From: Salminus brasiliensis
Taxonomy: Eukaryota > Chordata > Actinopteri > Characiformes > Bryconidae
Length of the DNA stretch: 64,000 nt
Reading direction: 5' to 3'
NCBI RefSeq assembly: GCF_030463535.1
Contig: NC_132878.1
Location: 29,448,261 to 29,512,260 of the forward strand
Shown here: piece after piece, positions 11,545 to 24,000 of the stretch
Layout of the letters: each line of letters starts with the position of its first letter
How positions within the stretch are numbered: the stretch's first letter is position 1
Made by a program: the position numbers and the translations under genes
The notes under the pieces: model-generated
Database searches by the model: none
Told to the model about the DNA's origin: nothing
Seen by the model: the letters and a program-made list of their open reading frames with translations, nothing else

Positions 11545-14046
11545 TCAGAAGCACTTTCTGTGGACAATGTTTGGTCCAAACTCCTCATACTCCGCACGGC
11601 TGATCCAGGCAGAGCTGAAAGTCTGCATGCCGGAGAGAATGGCGCCCCCTTTCCACACAGAGAAGTCACGGTCAGGGGAGCTAATGACCCTCACACAATC
11701 GGCCACCCCCGCTGGGGCCAAATTAGCCAGCTCCAACTGCAGACGCTCTGGCAAACCGGCCAGCAGTGTGTTACCACCTGAGTGCGAGAAAATGAACGAG
11801 AATAAGGACAGCGTTACCAATCGGTCAATAGTAGACAAAACCACAGTGCTTTTTTTTTTATTTAGTGGCAAGGCTGTTCTGTAGTGAAACAGCAGTGTTT
11901 GCTAGCTTTAGCTATTCTCAGGCAGCAGTATTACTAACTCGTTAAGTTTTGTCTGCATAGAGGAGCCATTTTCAGTGTTAAAAGTAAGAAGCATAAGAAA
12001 ACAATACGGCAGAAGGAGCAACAAATGCCACTGTAATCACACACATGGTCTTAATTGTAAAAAGTACAATGCCCCCAAAATATTTCTCAAATGCTATTCA
12101 GACTTTAAACTCAGCATTAGCTAAATGTACACAACTGTTAATTACTGATTGACAACGTGACCAAAAACATCAACACAGCACATAATAGATAAGGTCCTAT
12201 ACGTACCAGACAGAACTATGTTTCCCAGAAAACTCCTCCGCAAATCAATATCAGACTGCAGTACAGATCTGAAAATGCTCTCGTGCATCCCATAGTGATC
12301 ACAGCCAATCAGCTCTGGCCTAAACAGGATCTCAGGAGCCCTGAAGAACAAGAAAATGAAAACATGGGAAAAACAAACAAAAAAACCTTAGTGTACAGAC
12401 TTAGAGAAAGTGGAAAGAACAAGCCAAAAAAGAGCAAACGTATTACCTGAATCTTTCTGTTGTCAGGGAGACTACTTGTCCGTCAGGTAGAGTGTAATGT
12501 GCCTGCTTGCTGGCCTCACCCCCTCTGCTAAGCTCCGCCTCATAATCCAAAGCAACGCAGCAGCATCTCTCTTTGATCTCGCGCACAATCTCCAACTCTG
12601 CTGACGTCCGCATGCACACGCCCTGCTCCAGAAGCAGCTACACACAAAATAAAGGTTAATTTGTGGCACCATCGGGTGGAGCTAAAGCCTTGATTTCTAG
12701 ACTTTACTGTTCAGTGTGTCTGAAATGAACATTAAAACGACACTGCACTGCAAATCTGGTCATGTGAAGCCGGATGGGAAGGCTGCAGTGTGTGTGGGGT
12801 CTGGCCCCTCTCTGTACCTTTTTGAGCTTCAGGGTGACATCAGATCCAGCCAAAGTGAAGCGCTGGACAGCGTGAGGCAGAGAGTAGCCATCAAACACTG
12901 GAACACTGTGGCTAACACCATCCCCAGAGTCAAACACAACACCTACACACAAGCAGTATAAGAGTGCAAGTAAACCCTCAAAAACCCATAATCTACAAAA
13001 AGTGTGATATGGATCTTCTATTGTTTAAAATAATGTTCGTAAGCTACACATTCTGACAGACTGTGATACACTACAGGAAGTGGGGATTGCTGATTATCTG
13101 CAGACGTGATTAATAGCTATGTACTGAGGTGTATACATACACACATACATACTGACCTGTGGTGCGTCCAGCAGCATACAGTGCCAGTACAGGCTGCAAA
13201 GCGATGAAGGTCAGAGGAACGTTAAAGGTTTCAAACATCAGCTGCACCATGCGCTGCTGGTTAACCTGCGGGTTCATCACGCCCTCCGTCAGCAGCACCG
13301 GGTGATCCTCAGCATCAACACACAGCTGCTGGAACACATGCTGCCAGATCTACACATACACACACAATCACACACGAGTTCTGTAGAGTTCTCACTCAAC
13401 AGCGTGACCGTACAATATTATTGTCCAACCCTCTAAATGTATCGTAAAATAGGATCACGATCATCTGCAGCCCAAACCCACCATCTCCATCTGATCCCAG
13501 TTGCTGATGATGCCATTTTTTAGGGGGTAATGAAGAGTCAGCACACCTCGCATGTGCTGGGCATCATGACCCACATACACATCCCGCTGCGCACTGCCAC
13601 TCATCACCTCCTGCAAAGAAACACACAGACCTTTACTGACTGATAACAGTCTACTGTCCAATATGAATTAGTCTAAAATCTTAGAATATTAAAGGACTCA
13701 ACAACAACAACAAAAAAAAAAGTTGGCTCTTATTATTAATCATTTCCACCTCATTTCGTTCAAATTTCCAAAACAATTAACTCCATATATGGAAACAAAA
13801 CAGAACAAAACCTCCCACAAAACCAAGCAATTTTAAAGTTAAGATCACTAATCTACACATTTGCCCACCCTTTCAGTCCACATTAGATTAGCCACAGCAG
13901 TGATCGATCAAGGACTGAGATACCTCGTATTTGGGCACACCGATGGCAGTGGGAAAGATTAAAGAGGGAAGATCTTGATCTGCAAATCCAGCCTTAACCA
14001 ATCCAGAGCCAGTGTCCAGCACTACAGGGGTGAGAAAATCACGCAT
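11545..14046 (-). CDS. Actin-related protein, seven exons, 375 residues (possibly the C-terminal part of the upstream gene)
   Basis: Exons on the minus strand: 14046-13924, 13610-13482, 13349-13157, 12942-12818, 12637-12447, 12340-12207 and 11777-11545 (TGA at 11547-11545). They total 1128 nt and encode exactly an actin-sized protein. Nucleotide-binding elements are kept: [15 protein letters not shown] (phosphate 1), [17 protein letters not shown] with the catalytic-region Gln, [13 protein letters not shown] with Asp and His (phosphate 2), and [11 protein letters not shown] (adenosine). The end, [10 protein letters not shown], is actin-like. Sequence drift elsewhere makes it an ARP/ACTRT-type protein rather than conventional actin; I cannot assign an ortholog. 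The ATG directly follows a strong splice-acceptor sequence (TGTGTGTAG|ATG) and has a poor Kozak context (T at -3, C at +4). This exon is therefore probably internal, either after a non-coding exon or joined to the SEC14/spectrin gene ending 970 bp upstream. Confidence 0.9.
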
Positions 14047-14451
14047 CTACACACAGACAGACACAGACTTAAAGTTAGAGCTATTATTTACATCCATGTA
14101 CCTCAACCAACTGATTCCAATGAATCTATTAAGCTGTTTTCACCCTGAACGCAGGGTATGCGCTCGCTGCTGTCCGCACAGTGAACAGCGCAGGCACATT
14201 GGGTGCAAAAGTGAGGCGCTCGCGTTCAGCTAAAACTTTCAGACTTTCCTCCATGTTGGAGGGAACTACCAGATACCACTGCACTTCCCATTGGCAGGGT
14301 TGGGAGTTGGTTAATGCATCACAGAAAAGTTGAAAATATTAATTTTATAGATCCCCACGTAGTGAATTTTCCAGATTCAGAGTGAAAACAGCTTTACACA
14401 TCTTAAACTCTAGTGACAGATTTCAAGGAAGAAGTTTGGCAAAAATCTAAT

Positions 14452-14996
14452 TAACTGGATTGATCAGTGACTCCACATGCAGTCAACCAGCCAAGCCATG
14501 TTCGGTATCTGACGGGTGCTTCTTTTGTTTACAACAGGAGACGCTAGGCTACCCAACGCCGCCAACACTGGACTGGTTCTACACCACAGATTTGCCAAAC
14601 AAATATCTGAAGGCAAGTTGAGAGGCGTCTGATGCATCCTTATGTAGAGAAGATTGGTGACCATTATATGATTTACAGTAGTCTAATCTTCAGCACAGTA
14701 TGTGGCATCACTCCACACATGGCGGTCAGTTTAAAAGTGTAGTAGTACTACTAAGTGAGGCGTTCAGAGAGGTACAAGATGAGGATAATGTTCCAGGTTT
14801 AGTTTGAATGTGTAAAATATCTGCCATTTGACTAAAACATTGCGTGTATGAGTAGGCAGAGCTGAAATCTAAGCGTTTATTAGCACAGCTAGCCTAGCAT
14901 CTCCCATGGTAAACTAAAGAAGCACACCGATATCAGACAGGTCTTTGCTGATTGACTGCATGTGGGATCAGTGACTTGTTTATGTTTTAACATCAA
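14452..14996. mobile_element. Fold-back MITE with about 85 bp inverted ends
   Basis: The left end contains 'cacatgcagtcaaccagcc', 'tgcttctt', 'gtttacaa' and 'gagacgctaggct'. The right end (14880-14990) is the inverted version of this, with about 80 percent identity by eye. The two arms enclose about 350 bp of non-coding sequence. Single arms or partial copies occur at 24107-24215 and 39760-40036, with looser relatives near 10300 and 60200. It sits between the SEC14/spectrin stop codon and the actin-like first exon. Confidence 0.7.
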
Positions 14997-15014
14997 ACGG
15001 TTCCTTTAACAGTT

Positions 15015-18000
15015 TCAAATCCAAACCTCTCTGCTGAAGATCTCAAGCTGCTGATGCAGGACAGGTGACCTGCACCTAGTTCTTGTTGAGGGTCCCTCAT
15101 CGTTCATTGCGTTTGTCACTTCGGAATGGGCCTCCTCACACACTTCATTAGACTCTGTCCCAGACATCAGACTCTCACACTCCATTTCTGCCTGATCACC
15201 AGCTTCATGCACACACTCTGCTACTGGCTCTGCCAGAAAGGCTTTGGAGTCAGGCAGATACAAATCCGCGCAGCGAGGGTTGTTATTGTTTCGGTTGTGC
15301 TCAGCTGCAGATGGATAAATTCTAGGTGGAGGATTTCTGCGTTCTTTGGGCTTTGGGCCACTAGAGGGCAGCAAAGTGGATACTAAAACTACAGGGGAGT
15401 CCTGGTGGTTGTCCATTTCTATGTTTTGCTCAGGAATAGAGCTTTCCCCACTGTGTGTTCGAGGCTTTTCCAGCCTGTGCACACGAGGATGTGGTTCAGG
15501 ACCACCAGGATCAAATGCCGCTCTTTCCGGACAAGCCTCTAAAAGCTCTGAATCGCCTTCTGAATGGGTTTCTGACGTTGTGGTTTTGCAGCTTTCTAGC
15601 ACGCTCTCAGATGGATTTTCATTCATGCCTGATCCGGAGGCACCCAAAAGGGTATCTTCCATCTGCTGACCAGTTTCAGATGGGCTCTCTGGAACTCCAG
15701 TGGTGGAAGTAGAGTTGGATGTTTCGTTCTTCTCAGGTCCAGTACAAGTTACTGGAGGATCACTTGATGGTAAAATATCGCTGTGTTTATCCTGATAATC
15801 CGAACTCAAATATAAGTCACTGTTGGAGGGTTCCTTCATTACAGAATCAGTAACAGCGTCTGCATCTTTATGAAGGTGGTCTAAAACTATCCGATTTAAG
15901 TCTTGAATTATTTCATCTAGGACTGATTCAGAAGACCGGGAACTGGTGGAATCTTCTGTGGTTAAAAGTGGTGTTTCATGAGGCTGATTGGAGACTGCAC
16001 ACTGAATTTCATCTAGGGTTGAATTAGAAGGCCTGGCTTTAGTAGAATCATCTATGGTTAAACAGGGAGGTTCACAGGGGGGCTGATTTGCATCTGCACA
16101 CTGAATTTCATCAAGGGCTGAATTAGAAGGCCTGGGATTAGTGGATTCTTCATGCAACTGATTCAAGTCTAAACAGGCATCAAATTCGGCCGTTGTCAAA
16201 TCTATAGATTTGGCTGTACGAGGTGGACTTTGGTCCATGCAGGGAATACATTCATCCGTGGTTGAATCTGACGGTCTGGAATTGGCAGCTCCATGTGTGG
16301 GTGAACATAACTGTACATAAGTGCTAGATTGTAACGTTTTCGATTCCTGAGTTTGACGTCTGCAGTTCATCAGCAAAGCTTCATCGCACACAGCATCCTC
16401 ATCCTTAAAGCTTTGTAGCGCCGAGGTCATCTCCATGATTGAGCACTTCACGACCTTTGGACCCCTAGGCCGTTTTTTAGTCTTCATTTCCCTCTTCACC
16501 TCTCTGCTCAAACTTCTCTCCATCTCCTCCACTTCCTTCTTCTCCCGTTCCAGCTCCTCCAGGAACCTCCTTTTAGGAAGAGACCAGGTTAAAAACAAAT
16601 TGCACAGGTTAAATGTCTGTACTGTACCTATGATTGTTCAACATGTATTTTACTGTTTAGATTATGAAAATGTAATTGTGTTTACTGTTCGGATCAACTG
16701 TGCAAATCTGCGTTTAGATTATAATTGGGTAAACACATTTACTTTCTGCCATGAAAATAACGCTGATGTTTGATTATGACTGAATTCAAAACTGTATAAT
16801 CATTAGACTTCATTCCACAGCAAGGTCTTTAAACCCGCCAACATTAACATCCTTTAACAACATTACCTCCTCCTTTCTGGAGTTTTCTCAGAGAGCCGCA
16901 GCTCCTGGATCTTTAGCTTCTCCTCAACGATCCGCTCCTCCAGAACCTGCAGGTCTTTGAGTTCCTGGAGAACTCTGCTCCTGTCTGGGTCCAGGAACTG
17001 GTCAGCAGGTGAACAAGCATCAGAACTCGGCCCAGATGAGGAGACTTTGTCATGGTAGCTGAAATGAAGGGGAGAGACCGGATCATCCTCTAGCCCAATC
17101 ACACCTGCTTCGACCAGATCACTGGAAGACAAGTGGTTCCAAGGCGGCCACTGCCTGTCCACATGGTCAGTTTTCAGCAGAACGTCCAGGGCCACTTCCT
17201 GTGCCAAAATGTTCTCCTCTTCCTGTGAAAAAAGGTTAAAAACTTGAAATGAAAAGTTAAGGGTATTAAATAAAACAGAAAAATAAAAATTAGATGCATC
17301 TGACCTGCAGTATCCCTGCTGTGCGACCCAGGATTTCCTCCACAGCTCTAAGCTCCTGCTGCTCCTCCAGCTCCCAGTTACCCAGGGAGTTGTCAGATAA
17401 CCTACAAAAACAAAACCCCACATAAGTAATCCTAAAGACACTGTTTCAATGGCACACAGCCCTCAATTTTTCACAGCATAGGATTTAAGTCAGATAAAGT
17501 TCAGCATTGTCCATTAGGAACGTCATCTTTTCCTACTGGATAGGATTGACTTATCTGGCTAACTGAGAAATCCTGCTTTGTAAAACGCCCCTCCTGGTCT
17601 TCATAACGCAGGATAAAACAATCCTCAACACAGATCACATGCACACATCCCCCTCAAAACAGGTTTTGAACATAGCAAAAATCCACAGCCAAAAGAAGTG
17701 CAATTCAAATATTAAAGCCAAACCAAAACACCTGTCGCAAGTGTCGTGTCTGACATCATGCAGGTCATAGGTGTCCCACAGCAGAGTATGTGACGCATCT
17801 GCTGTGCCATCAGCTCCGTTTCCACCCTCTGCCATTGTGCTGGACAGGACATTTCGGATCGGACTTAATTCAGCTTCCCGGAAACTACCTTCATGATCCT
17901 GCAACACACCCTCACAGTAATTAACACTCATTCTGACAGACCATAATATACTTTCTGTAGTGTAGGGGGGCGATGGGGCTTACCTGAGCAGCAGAAGTCA

Positions 18001-21000
18001 CATGAACTAATTACAGAAATAATCGTTGCAGTCCTAGTGGCAGTAGTTGCAGTTCTAGTCTAGTTTTTATTAGTCTACCAATGAATGTTACTGTACCTGT
18101 TGCTCAGTGTTGTAGACGCTCCTCCGCGATTCTGTCTGAGTGGGCTGGTCACGGCAGCGGTCTAAGGGGCTGGGGCAGTTGATGGCTCTCTGCAGAGCAG
18201 GAGAGCAAGGGGTGATTGTCACTGTGTACGAACTCTCCAGGTTGTCCATCGGGAGGCTGAGCCAGGGGTTCTTGGGCAGAGTGGCTGACCGCTGCACCTT
18301 TATCTCAAAGTTCAGAGAGTCTGGGGTCATTCTGGGGATGATGTGAATACTCGCTTTTGAAGAATTACTCCCAGCTGTGCCATGGTCAAGGTCCTCCGAG
18401 TCAGACACACTGGACACATTCTCCTCACTGATCTGCAGGTGGGGTACCTTCAGCCTGGACAAAGGGGTGACCAATATGAACAAGTTTATCATTCTAAAAC
18501 CTACTTAACTTTTAATGGAAGTCAAGAGGAATAGTACAATTTAAAAGGCGTCCTTCCACTTTATTCAGGAGCATTTTAATCCCCCCCCCCAAAAAAAAAA
18601 AAATGAGTAAATGATCTGCTAGACTCTAATTGTTTGTGTTATACATTTCAAAGTTTTTAAAGCTCAAAGAAAGGTAGTGCACTTCTTACCTGGATGTTGC
18701 CTCTCTGCTGTACAGCATTCTGGGTAAGCAGTCCGGCCCCTCCTTTCCTTCAACCTGACCACTACCTGCTCCTTCAAAGCCAGAATCAAAAGAGCTAAGG
18801 GACGGTGGTTTTCCCACCAGGGACCCAGCATCTGGCATCACTGCTGACCGGAACAACGGACCATCCTTTGCACAGTCCTGTTTATTTAAGTCAGGGTGTG
18901 AAGAAGCCTTCAGTGGAGGCATGATGGACACAAACCCTGAGTCTCTCTGAGCGCTGCGTTCCCCGTCCACAGTTACAGCACACTCATTTCTCCCAGGAGG
19001 GAGGTCAGAGTTCACAGTCTCACGACTGCCCTTCAGGTACTCATACTGCCACTGAAGGGCTAGCTGGAGGTCACGAAGGGTCGCTGAACCAGGAGATGTC
19101 AACAACTTCCTTAAGTTCATACACCTGCAGACAGCACATTAAGCCACCACTATTACCACGCTTTTAGTAAATGTAAGTGTCCATTTCTCTAAAGTCTCTG
19201 TATAATTAAATGATTGTAATGTGAACAGTCACAATATATGCAATATGCAAGAACGTGCTGACAGAACGTCAGATTTACGACAGTAGTGTGCTGAGCACTG
19301 CCACAGTAACTTCATGAATAAGACTCAAGTGTGCACTATACATATGGCATGGCTAAGTGTCATTACTGTAGAGTCTTATCAATGCGGCTCATGGCTTAAG
19401 ATATGCATAAAACGCAGGTTAACAATGTTAAATAGAGGAGATTAAAAAATGAAAATGCTATGAACAGTGGCACACCTGTGAGCCAGTTGTTTGCCTGCAT
19501 TTTGCAGCTGTGGGTCAGATATGATGTTAGCCAGGTGTGCTAGGTGGACCAGCTCCTCCACCTGAGGACAGGTATGCACCCTGAGAAACGACTCCAGCGC
19601 AGGTCTCCACTCTCGCCCAGCCAAAACGTCGCCTGGACTATCCTGCCCGTTACAGCAGGTCTCCCACAGCAGGTCCTGCAGAAAACTCTCACATACTGCC
19701 AGACTGTACCAGCTCTGGATCTACACACATCCGTAAATATGATGTAACAAATTAATAACACTAATAGTGTTAGCATAAAAAAATCCTGTAGGAATCAGGT
19801 TGATGCTGCATCAGTGGCAATTTGAAAAAAGACTGCGGCTGCCTTTACATGGGTCGGATAAAAAAATGAAATGAAATAAAAATGTAAAAAATATTTCAAC
19901 AGTGACCAGTAGGATCATTCTGATCCTGGGCCACTGGGACATCCCTAGTGATAAAAATATTTGAACCAATAGACCAATAAAAACAGGAACAAAGTCTCCT
20001 TGGAAAGCCATTGTTTTTCTTACATAAGCACAAATCCAACATTTTCTCTAGTAATGCAACAAACTTAAATTCATCAATTTAGAGGATGACCTAAATTTTT
20101 ACAGAAGTATTTGGGGGTATTTGGCTTGCTGGCGTAGTTGAGCGCTATGCTGCTAGCAAAGTCCAGCAAAACCTGAAAGAGGCTGCTTTTTCTTTGTCAG
20201 GACCAGCTCAACCACAGTTTAGATCAACTCAGTTTGCAGGGCGTATAAAACGCAAACAAGCTACACAAACTTCAAAACAGACAGATTTTATTATTTAAAA
20301 AAATAATAATAAAAAATAAATCAATAGCTTACTTTATTGTAGCACTGGTGGAAGATACATTGAGTGCGGATGCTGCTGTACTGAAGCTCCACCGCTGATC
20401 TAAACCGCTCCTTCTTCTGCTCTAGCTCAACCACCCACTGCTCCTTAACGCTGCGCTCACCCACATTCTCCACCAATGTGTGGATCACATCTTCTGCACG
20501 CCGCACCAGGGCCTACACAGTTACAACAAACCACACAATTCATGTAAGCAACTAAATACACCATCACTAAAACTACTCCCTTAAAGCAACAGTTCAGTGA
20601 AAAAAATACTTTTTCTAACAAGGCTAATGTAGCACTGGCGCTATAGGGCTAATGTACCCAACAAGTAACGAAAGGTTATACCCCAGCAATTATGAAGCTA
20701 CAATGCTTATGTAAATAAGTAATAGCTCATTTCGCTCGTGTATACAGCTGGTCTGAGCAGCCTCCCACAGTGCAGTGCTGCATTACCATAGCATGTGTGT
20801 AGACAGATGCTTCAAACTCCAGCTTCAGTGTTTCAGCGCTGCTGCCGTCTGCAATGGTCTCAGTGCTAAACGGTTGCAGCTTCTGCCACACACCCTCCAT
20901 CTGAGACTCCACCTGAGTGTGAAATCCCACATTAAATCTGAATTAAATCAAGTTTCAATGAAATATTCAATGCACAGGGAAAAGAAAGGACATGGACAGA

Positions 21001-24000
21001 AAGTGAAGTTTTAGTTTTAAAAAGCATGTGGTTGTTTGCAACCTGTTGTGCTTCTTTCTGAAGGTTAAGGAGCTGCAACTGGACTCGTGCTTTAGAGAAC
21101 GCCTGCTGCCATAGCAACTCCACCTTCTCCACTGCTGCAGTTATTCTACATTAGAAGCAAAACGCACAAGATAGAGTGTGTGAGAGAAAAGGGAAGCAGA
21201 GGGATAAGTAGACGGGTAAGTGGACAACGCGCACTCTTAATCCACCACACCGGACTTCCAATTGCACACAGTTCTGAAGTTAGTCTTGCATGACCAGAGG
21301 GGACCTGGGGGAACACTGGTGTGGCGTAACCAGGGTGGGGGGGTACAGGTATGGCTTGGGATGACATGGGCGTGCCATGTTGTTGCACTACAGCTAGCGT
21401 CTTGTGCATACCTCTCATAGTTGTGCAGCATCTCCAGCGCAGTGTGTGTGTAGAGGTGAGTTCCCACCATGGCTTGATAACACTGATCACTCTCGGGGCA
21501 ACGAAACTTCTCCAGCACACGCTCGCACCTCCTCAACAACTCATCCAGCCCCAGATCACTGAGACGTAGACAGACAGCAAGCGTGAAAGAGGTACAGTGT
21601 GAGATTGGGGGGGTGGTTGTGGTCAGAGACAAAAGCAGCATTCAGCAGCCAAACAAAGACCAACGTTGCACATTAATTTCACATGGATGACTTGAGGTTT
21701 AACAAAGCTGACTGTCTTCAGCTGCATGGAATAAGCTGCGACGAGTCATTTGCTTCCCAACAGCCTGGAACACAACAGCACTTCATTTCCAATACCTTCC
21801 TTTCCAAACTCCGATACATACCGTCAGCAAAACACCTTAAATGGACAGGCTAAACTGCAACAGGCCAAACAGGCGGTGCTAAACCACCATCAATCAATTC
21901 TTTTTCAATTCAGTTGCTACTGATATCGGCTCTATAAAGTCTATTGACCCCCAGAATTAAAGAAAATGTGAGAGTAAGTTGTGTATGGGACATGTGTGCA
22001 CGTGTGCGTTACCTGCGTATCTGCTGGAGCTGAGCCTGGTTGCTGGAGTAGAAGTGAGCGAGTGTGCTAGGGTCTGCAGGAACCGGCAGCACGGAGACAG
22101 ACTGCAGAGCGCTGATGCATACCGGTAACCTCCGCACCACCGCCACAAACTCCTGCACAAAACTGTCTATCTCCTGCAAACACACACACCAAATGTTACA
22201 AATGTGGTTATACGCCTTCCTCCCCCCCTTCCAAAAATTCACCCTAGTTCAGTCATTTCCAGACCCCCACTCGCCCACGCACCATCTACAACTACTTACA
22301 TGCTGAACGCAGAATTAGGCCAAAGCTAGTTTTAAATATTTACTCACCCGCAGAAGACACAGGCAAGCACACGATAAAAACCGGTCCAGCCAAACAGTCC
22401 ATTAATGAAAACACTTACAAATGCTCTGATTACAGTTCAGTAAATCAGCAAAGCATCACCAGAACTGCATAAGACAGAACACACCGACAGCCGCCGCAGC
22501 AACATCCAAAATGTCTGACTATGCAGAGCAAAAGAAGCCAGAATGAAAGAGCGAGCGCGCAAGACCAGAACCGGAAAGAGCGCGAGCATGCAATTCAGTT
22601 GCTAATGAGGTGAATGACCAGCGTGTGTGATTCACCATGGTAACAGTAGTGTGGAGCTTCATTCATGAGCTGCAGGATCAAAGCTCTTACGCAGCAGGTG
22701 ACGCAGGTGCAGGAGGGTCATCTATAAACATACACAAATGCCGGATTGTGCAACACAGTTATCCAACCAAATTTTCTCCCCATAGCAACAAATGGTAGCA
22801 CTTTGGGCAGCAGAATTTGTGCCATGTAACAGCAACATCCTAGAAACCCTGTGGGACACCATAGCAACCACCTAGAAGCAACACCCCAGCAACCATCAGA
22901 CATGCATCAACTATGTAGTAAAATCTTACCCCCTGGACTACCAGAGCAACTAGCAAGCAAAACATTACAACAACCAGAAGAAATACCATGGAAACCACCT
23001 AGCAACATCCAAGCAACCACCTGGGACAGAATAGCAACACCCTAGCAACTCTACAAACTCAAACACTACTGATAAGTGTATATGGTTTTTATACCAGGAA
23101 CCACCACTGAACCACTGTTCCACTGAAGACTGAAAAGACCGGAGGTGTCCATCTCAATCAGAAAGCTTGACCAGCAGGGACACTCAGCTGAGTGACCAGA
23201 AGCTCAGCCCTGACTGGTTCAAGAGCGCTCATGTGGCATAAACTTGTCTTGTTTTACTTGTATGTTCTGTCTCTCTGGCAGCCATAGCAGAAGGGTATGG
23301 TACATGTATATCCTGAAGCAGAAAACCTCAGATTCACCCAAATCATTAAGTACTGGACAGTAACGTGTCCGTGCTGATTCACAGCTGTAGTTTTGTATGA
23401 GATTCAATTCAGCTGCTTGGAGTGTGCGGAGGAAGAGCAGCGTGCAGAACCAGCTCTCACACATCATATGACTGAAAGTGTATCTGTGTAAACACACAAG
23501 ACTTATGCAACAAGTCTCCCGCTCTTCCATTTGGCCAAGAGTCTCAGCCATTAAGGCTTGAACCCCACCTCCTCCCTGGACTCCCACACACCCACAAACT
23601 CACATGACTCAAATTATGGCATTCATGGTCTGTTGTGCACTGATGTGTGTGTGGGAAGCATGCATCACATGATCCTGAAAATGCACATTCTGCTCCATAT
23701 ACAGACGCACAACAAACAGCAATGCTTTAAAGGACTGCACGGAATTTGGACAATCACTACTGGCCAAACTAAAATACCAATAAAAATGTTAAACATCAGC
23801 TTTCAAAATCTCATCTGCAACCTAAAATGAATAAAATGGTAAACATTAAAGTTTAGGAACATCAAAAATGACTGTTAAACAGAATTGTTTTTTTTCTTTT
23901 TTTAAAGCTGTCTTATTGTCTATACTTCACTACCAAGTAAACGGTTTCTCCAGACAAGACTGCATCTGCTGTATTTCCAAGCATTATGCAAAAAAAAAAA

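Noticed and set aside
22616-22712. Candidate extra exon of the SEC14/spectrin gene (minus strand LLHLRHLL)
   Set aside because: The exons ending at 24816 and starting at 22173 are both phase 0 and join into a sensible SFVK-EIDSFVQ helix. The candidate has a stop (CATGAATGA context) and no clear acceptor.
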